From Saxidomus purpurata (Eukaryota > Mollusca > Bivalvia > Venerida > Veneridae), in assembly GCA_022818135.1 (NCBI GenBank), contig JAFMSR010000017.1, positions 568,002-632,001 on the forward strand: DNA of 64,000 nucleotides. Direction: 5' to 3'. Position numbers and translations under genes: made by a program. Positions 61,815 through 64,000 of the stretch are shown here, one piece after another (position 1 is the stretch's first letter; every line of letters starts with the position of its first letter). The notes below the pieces were generated by a model. It saw nothing but the letters and a program-made list of their open reading frames with translations. It was not told the DNA's origin and made no database searches.

Positions 61815-63240
61815 TATGGTGATGTTTTGTAAAGTTCGTCAGATGTTTCCATTTCACAGGCCGTGTCCTTGTTTACACTTCATCAAACTTGCATACGGTT
61901 TTTCGCTCAAATTATTGGTTAGTAACACGCTACATTATTAAGTCTGTAAAACATTAAAACAATGTATTAGATCATTTTCCTGTGATAATACTCTAATTTA
62001 CTGATTCAATCACTTTAGTGTAAAGTTCTGTAGCCAATTTCTAAACTCGATCATGATTTTGACGTTTATTTGATAAAGCATCTGTTTTTAATGTTCGAGA
62101 AATAACAACCATGAAATCATCCGTTATACTAACTGCTTCTTTGATCGACCCTTTTAAATTTTGGTTTTAATAACAATGCATCTCACCTAATGGAGTAAAA
62201 GCTTTTAACTGATGTGTGACTCTTTTCTGTAATTAATTGTGTCCAATTAAGTGTCCACATTTTACATGCAGAAATATGTCTGCAAAGCGTCTATGATTAT
62301 TACTTGGCACGTGATCAACTATAATATCTGCCGAATATGCTCCTGGGAAGTTACATCTATAATTCGATAAAAATTAAGCTTATGATGCAATTTTGTTCGA
62401 TGGAACTTGCGAACTTCATGTAACAAACTCTACACAAAAATGCTCATGACCGCCATAAGAAATATACTTTTACAAGCAAAAGTGCACTTTTATACTATAA
62501 TCATCTCAAGCTTCAACTGAGGCCACTTAAGACCATGGTCACATTTAGGCATCAAAGATCACTTACTTCATGCAGCGGGAGATATATCTTTCTTTCAAAC
62601 TGTTACCATAGTGAGCAAACACAAATTTATATACGTCGAAAAAGACATCTAATAAAGTATATGACTGTATGTTTTTCTAATACTTTTTATGTTTTGTGTA
62701 CCGCGGCAAGGTTGCACGCAAGCTCCTTGGCAACTCTACAATTTACCACATGTATAATTAAATAATGTAGGAAGGAATCTTGAATATGATTTTTTTTTCT
62801 TTGAAACTTCATTCGAAATGAAAATTGAAATATTTACTCTTGGCTCTTCATTTAAGCTGAGTAAAATATCACCGACTGCAATTACAAATATACTGTATAA
62901 TCCCCATTTAAGCAATACAGATTTCACTTTTAAGGGATGTTTGTTATCGATTGCTGTTAGTTTATATCATATAGCAAGTGCATTATAAACATCAATATGT
63001 CCAATAACCGTTCTGATTTATTTACTTCGTTTATCACGGTTTTTAATTCGATTGCGACGACCAAAGAAAATGCAATTACGAAAACTGCACGTTACATCGG
63101 GAAACATTATTTCATTATTGCAGCATTTGAAATTGCCGCAGTTCAAGTTTGTCTCTGAGTCAGTGAAATGAAAGAAATAGTGCATACGATGTGTGTAGAA
63201 ACAATTTTGAAATATTTGCTTTCGAATTTAATTAAGCAAT
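61815..63240. other. No recognisable gene
   Basis: AT-rich, stop-rich sequence with no identifiable element. Confidence 0.45.
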
Positions 63241-63244
63241 ATTC

Positions 63245-63620
63245 TATGGTTTTGGGTGCTTTATCGAAATTGAAGCATTCCCCGGAGGTGATGTGCCGGG
63301 CGGAACAATTCACGAGGGCGAAGGCCGAGTGAATTATAACACAGACACATTCCCGACGGGAAATGCTTCAATTTCAATAAAGCACTCAAAGTCGTTGATT
63401 ATTTCGATTTTTACAAGCCGAAGTTATGAAAACTATCGATACTACTACGGACCTTTCTTCAGTTCGACGGTAATGTGTAAAATGGCATGAATAGTGGCTG
63501 TTGGAATTCACTCCCATATTTCAGGCCACCATTTAAGATATCACAGTAAATAATATATCACACACATACATAGCTATATTACACAAACTTATTTTCATTT
63601 TATATGCCATTTGTCATATT
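63245..63620. mobile_element. Palindromic foldback element, copy 3 (fragment)
   Basis: Same centre as copy 2: a gtgctttatcgaaattgaag arm, the hairpin acaattcacgagggcgaagg, and the opposite aatgcttcaatttcaataaa arm. Then the right arm follows 29540-29700 (aaaactatcg, tactacggacct, gttggaattcactccc) before similarity fades near 63600. Confidence 0.85.
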
Positions 63621-63954
63621 TAAGTCATTTCGTCATGAAAAAGAATTGCTAGAAAGCTTTTCTAATTTTTTATAATATCATTGAAAGTTAGGAGTATTTT
63701 TGGTACAAAAGAAGGTCATGTCCGCCGGTTTTACATATTTCTTGATAAGATAAGAGCTACTTGTAATTGTGCTCCTGGGACTTTAAGCTTGAGACTGGCA
63801 CATGTTGAGCGACTGATACCAAAGTTTCTGCAAGTAGATATTTCCACATTAAAAAACAAATTTAACATCACGGAAAAATATACCAAGTATTGTACCTGTG
63901 AGGAACCTTTGAACAATAGATATCAAAGCAGTAACTAAAGCATTAGCAAATTAA

Positions 63955-64000
63955 AGCTGCTCGCTCTCAGTTACCGTTGATTTTTTTTAATTGACATACC
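63955..64000. mobile_element. Start of second TTAA-flanked TIR element, cut by window end
   Basis: ttaa followed by agctgctcgctctcag and gttaccgttga matches the left end of the element at 58823 in the same orientation. The rest lies beyond the window. Confidence 0.75.

Noticed and set aside
63681..63938. 85-aa plus-strand ORF with several cysteines
   Set aside because: Composition is protein-like, but no family is recognised. It is wedged between a foldback element and a TIR element, so repeat-derived sequence is likelier.

Overview
This is eukaryotic (metazoan) DNA: AT-rich, intron-rich and repeat-rich, with only one protein-coding gene that can be supported. The gene content, the many palindromic and TIR elements, the tRNA-derived SINEs, and the diverged 'ggtcaaggtcacag' and 'atgacccttttgtcataa' tandem families resemble lophotrochozoan, probably bivalve mollusc, genomes. 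The species assignment is inference.

Region 1 (238-14245, minus strand) holds nine coding exons of an SLCO/OATP solute carrier. They join in phase into 512 residues, from the cytoplasmic N-terminus, through the OATP family signature (a DPRWIGAWW core), to the extracellular Kazal-like cysteine domain. The 3' exons lie beyond the left edge of the window. Its introns carry much of the repeat content: a ~5.2 kb array of a 63-bp satellite (about 82 copies) in intron 2, a G/TG low-complexity block in intron 3, a 1.4 kb near-palindromic element in intron 6, and a tRNA-like SINE plus a dispersed repeat in intron 8. Intron 1 appears to be a GC-AG intron. A 51-bp hairpin-bearing array lies just upstream of exon 1.

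Region 2 (about 14.7-64 kb) is a gene desert built from mobile-element debris. It contains two broken mariner-type transposases (20.1-20.7 kb plus, 23.8-24.45 kb minus) and a broken reverse transcriptase (45.95-46.77 kb) followed by a 3' tail that is found in six places in the window. TIR elements include a 1.2 kb one with a duplicated target site, a 1.5 kb TA-flanked one, a 351-bp TTAA-flanked one, and smaller TA-flanked MITEs. There are also foldback elements, several tRNA-derived SINEs, and 32-, 29- and 21-bp tandem repeats. A ~760-bp block of almost pure G and T homopolymer (17.8-18.56 kb) is more likely a sequencing or assembly problem than biology.

Most long open frames in the window are by-products of tandem repeats whose period is a multiple of three (63 bp, 51 bp) or of homopolymers, and are not annotated as genes. 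I found no convincing new multi-gene system. The observations most worth following are the intronic satellite with its higher-order structure, the GC-AG intron, the palindromic element family, and the RT-linked 3'-tail family.
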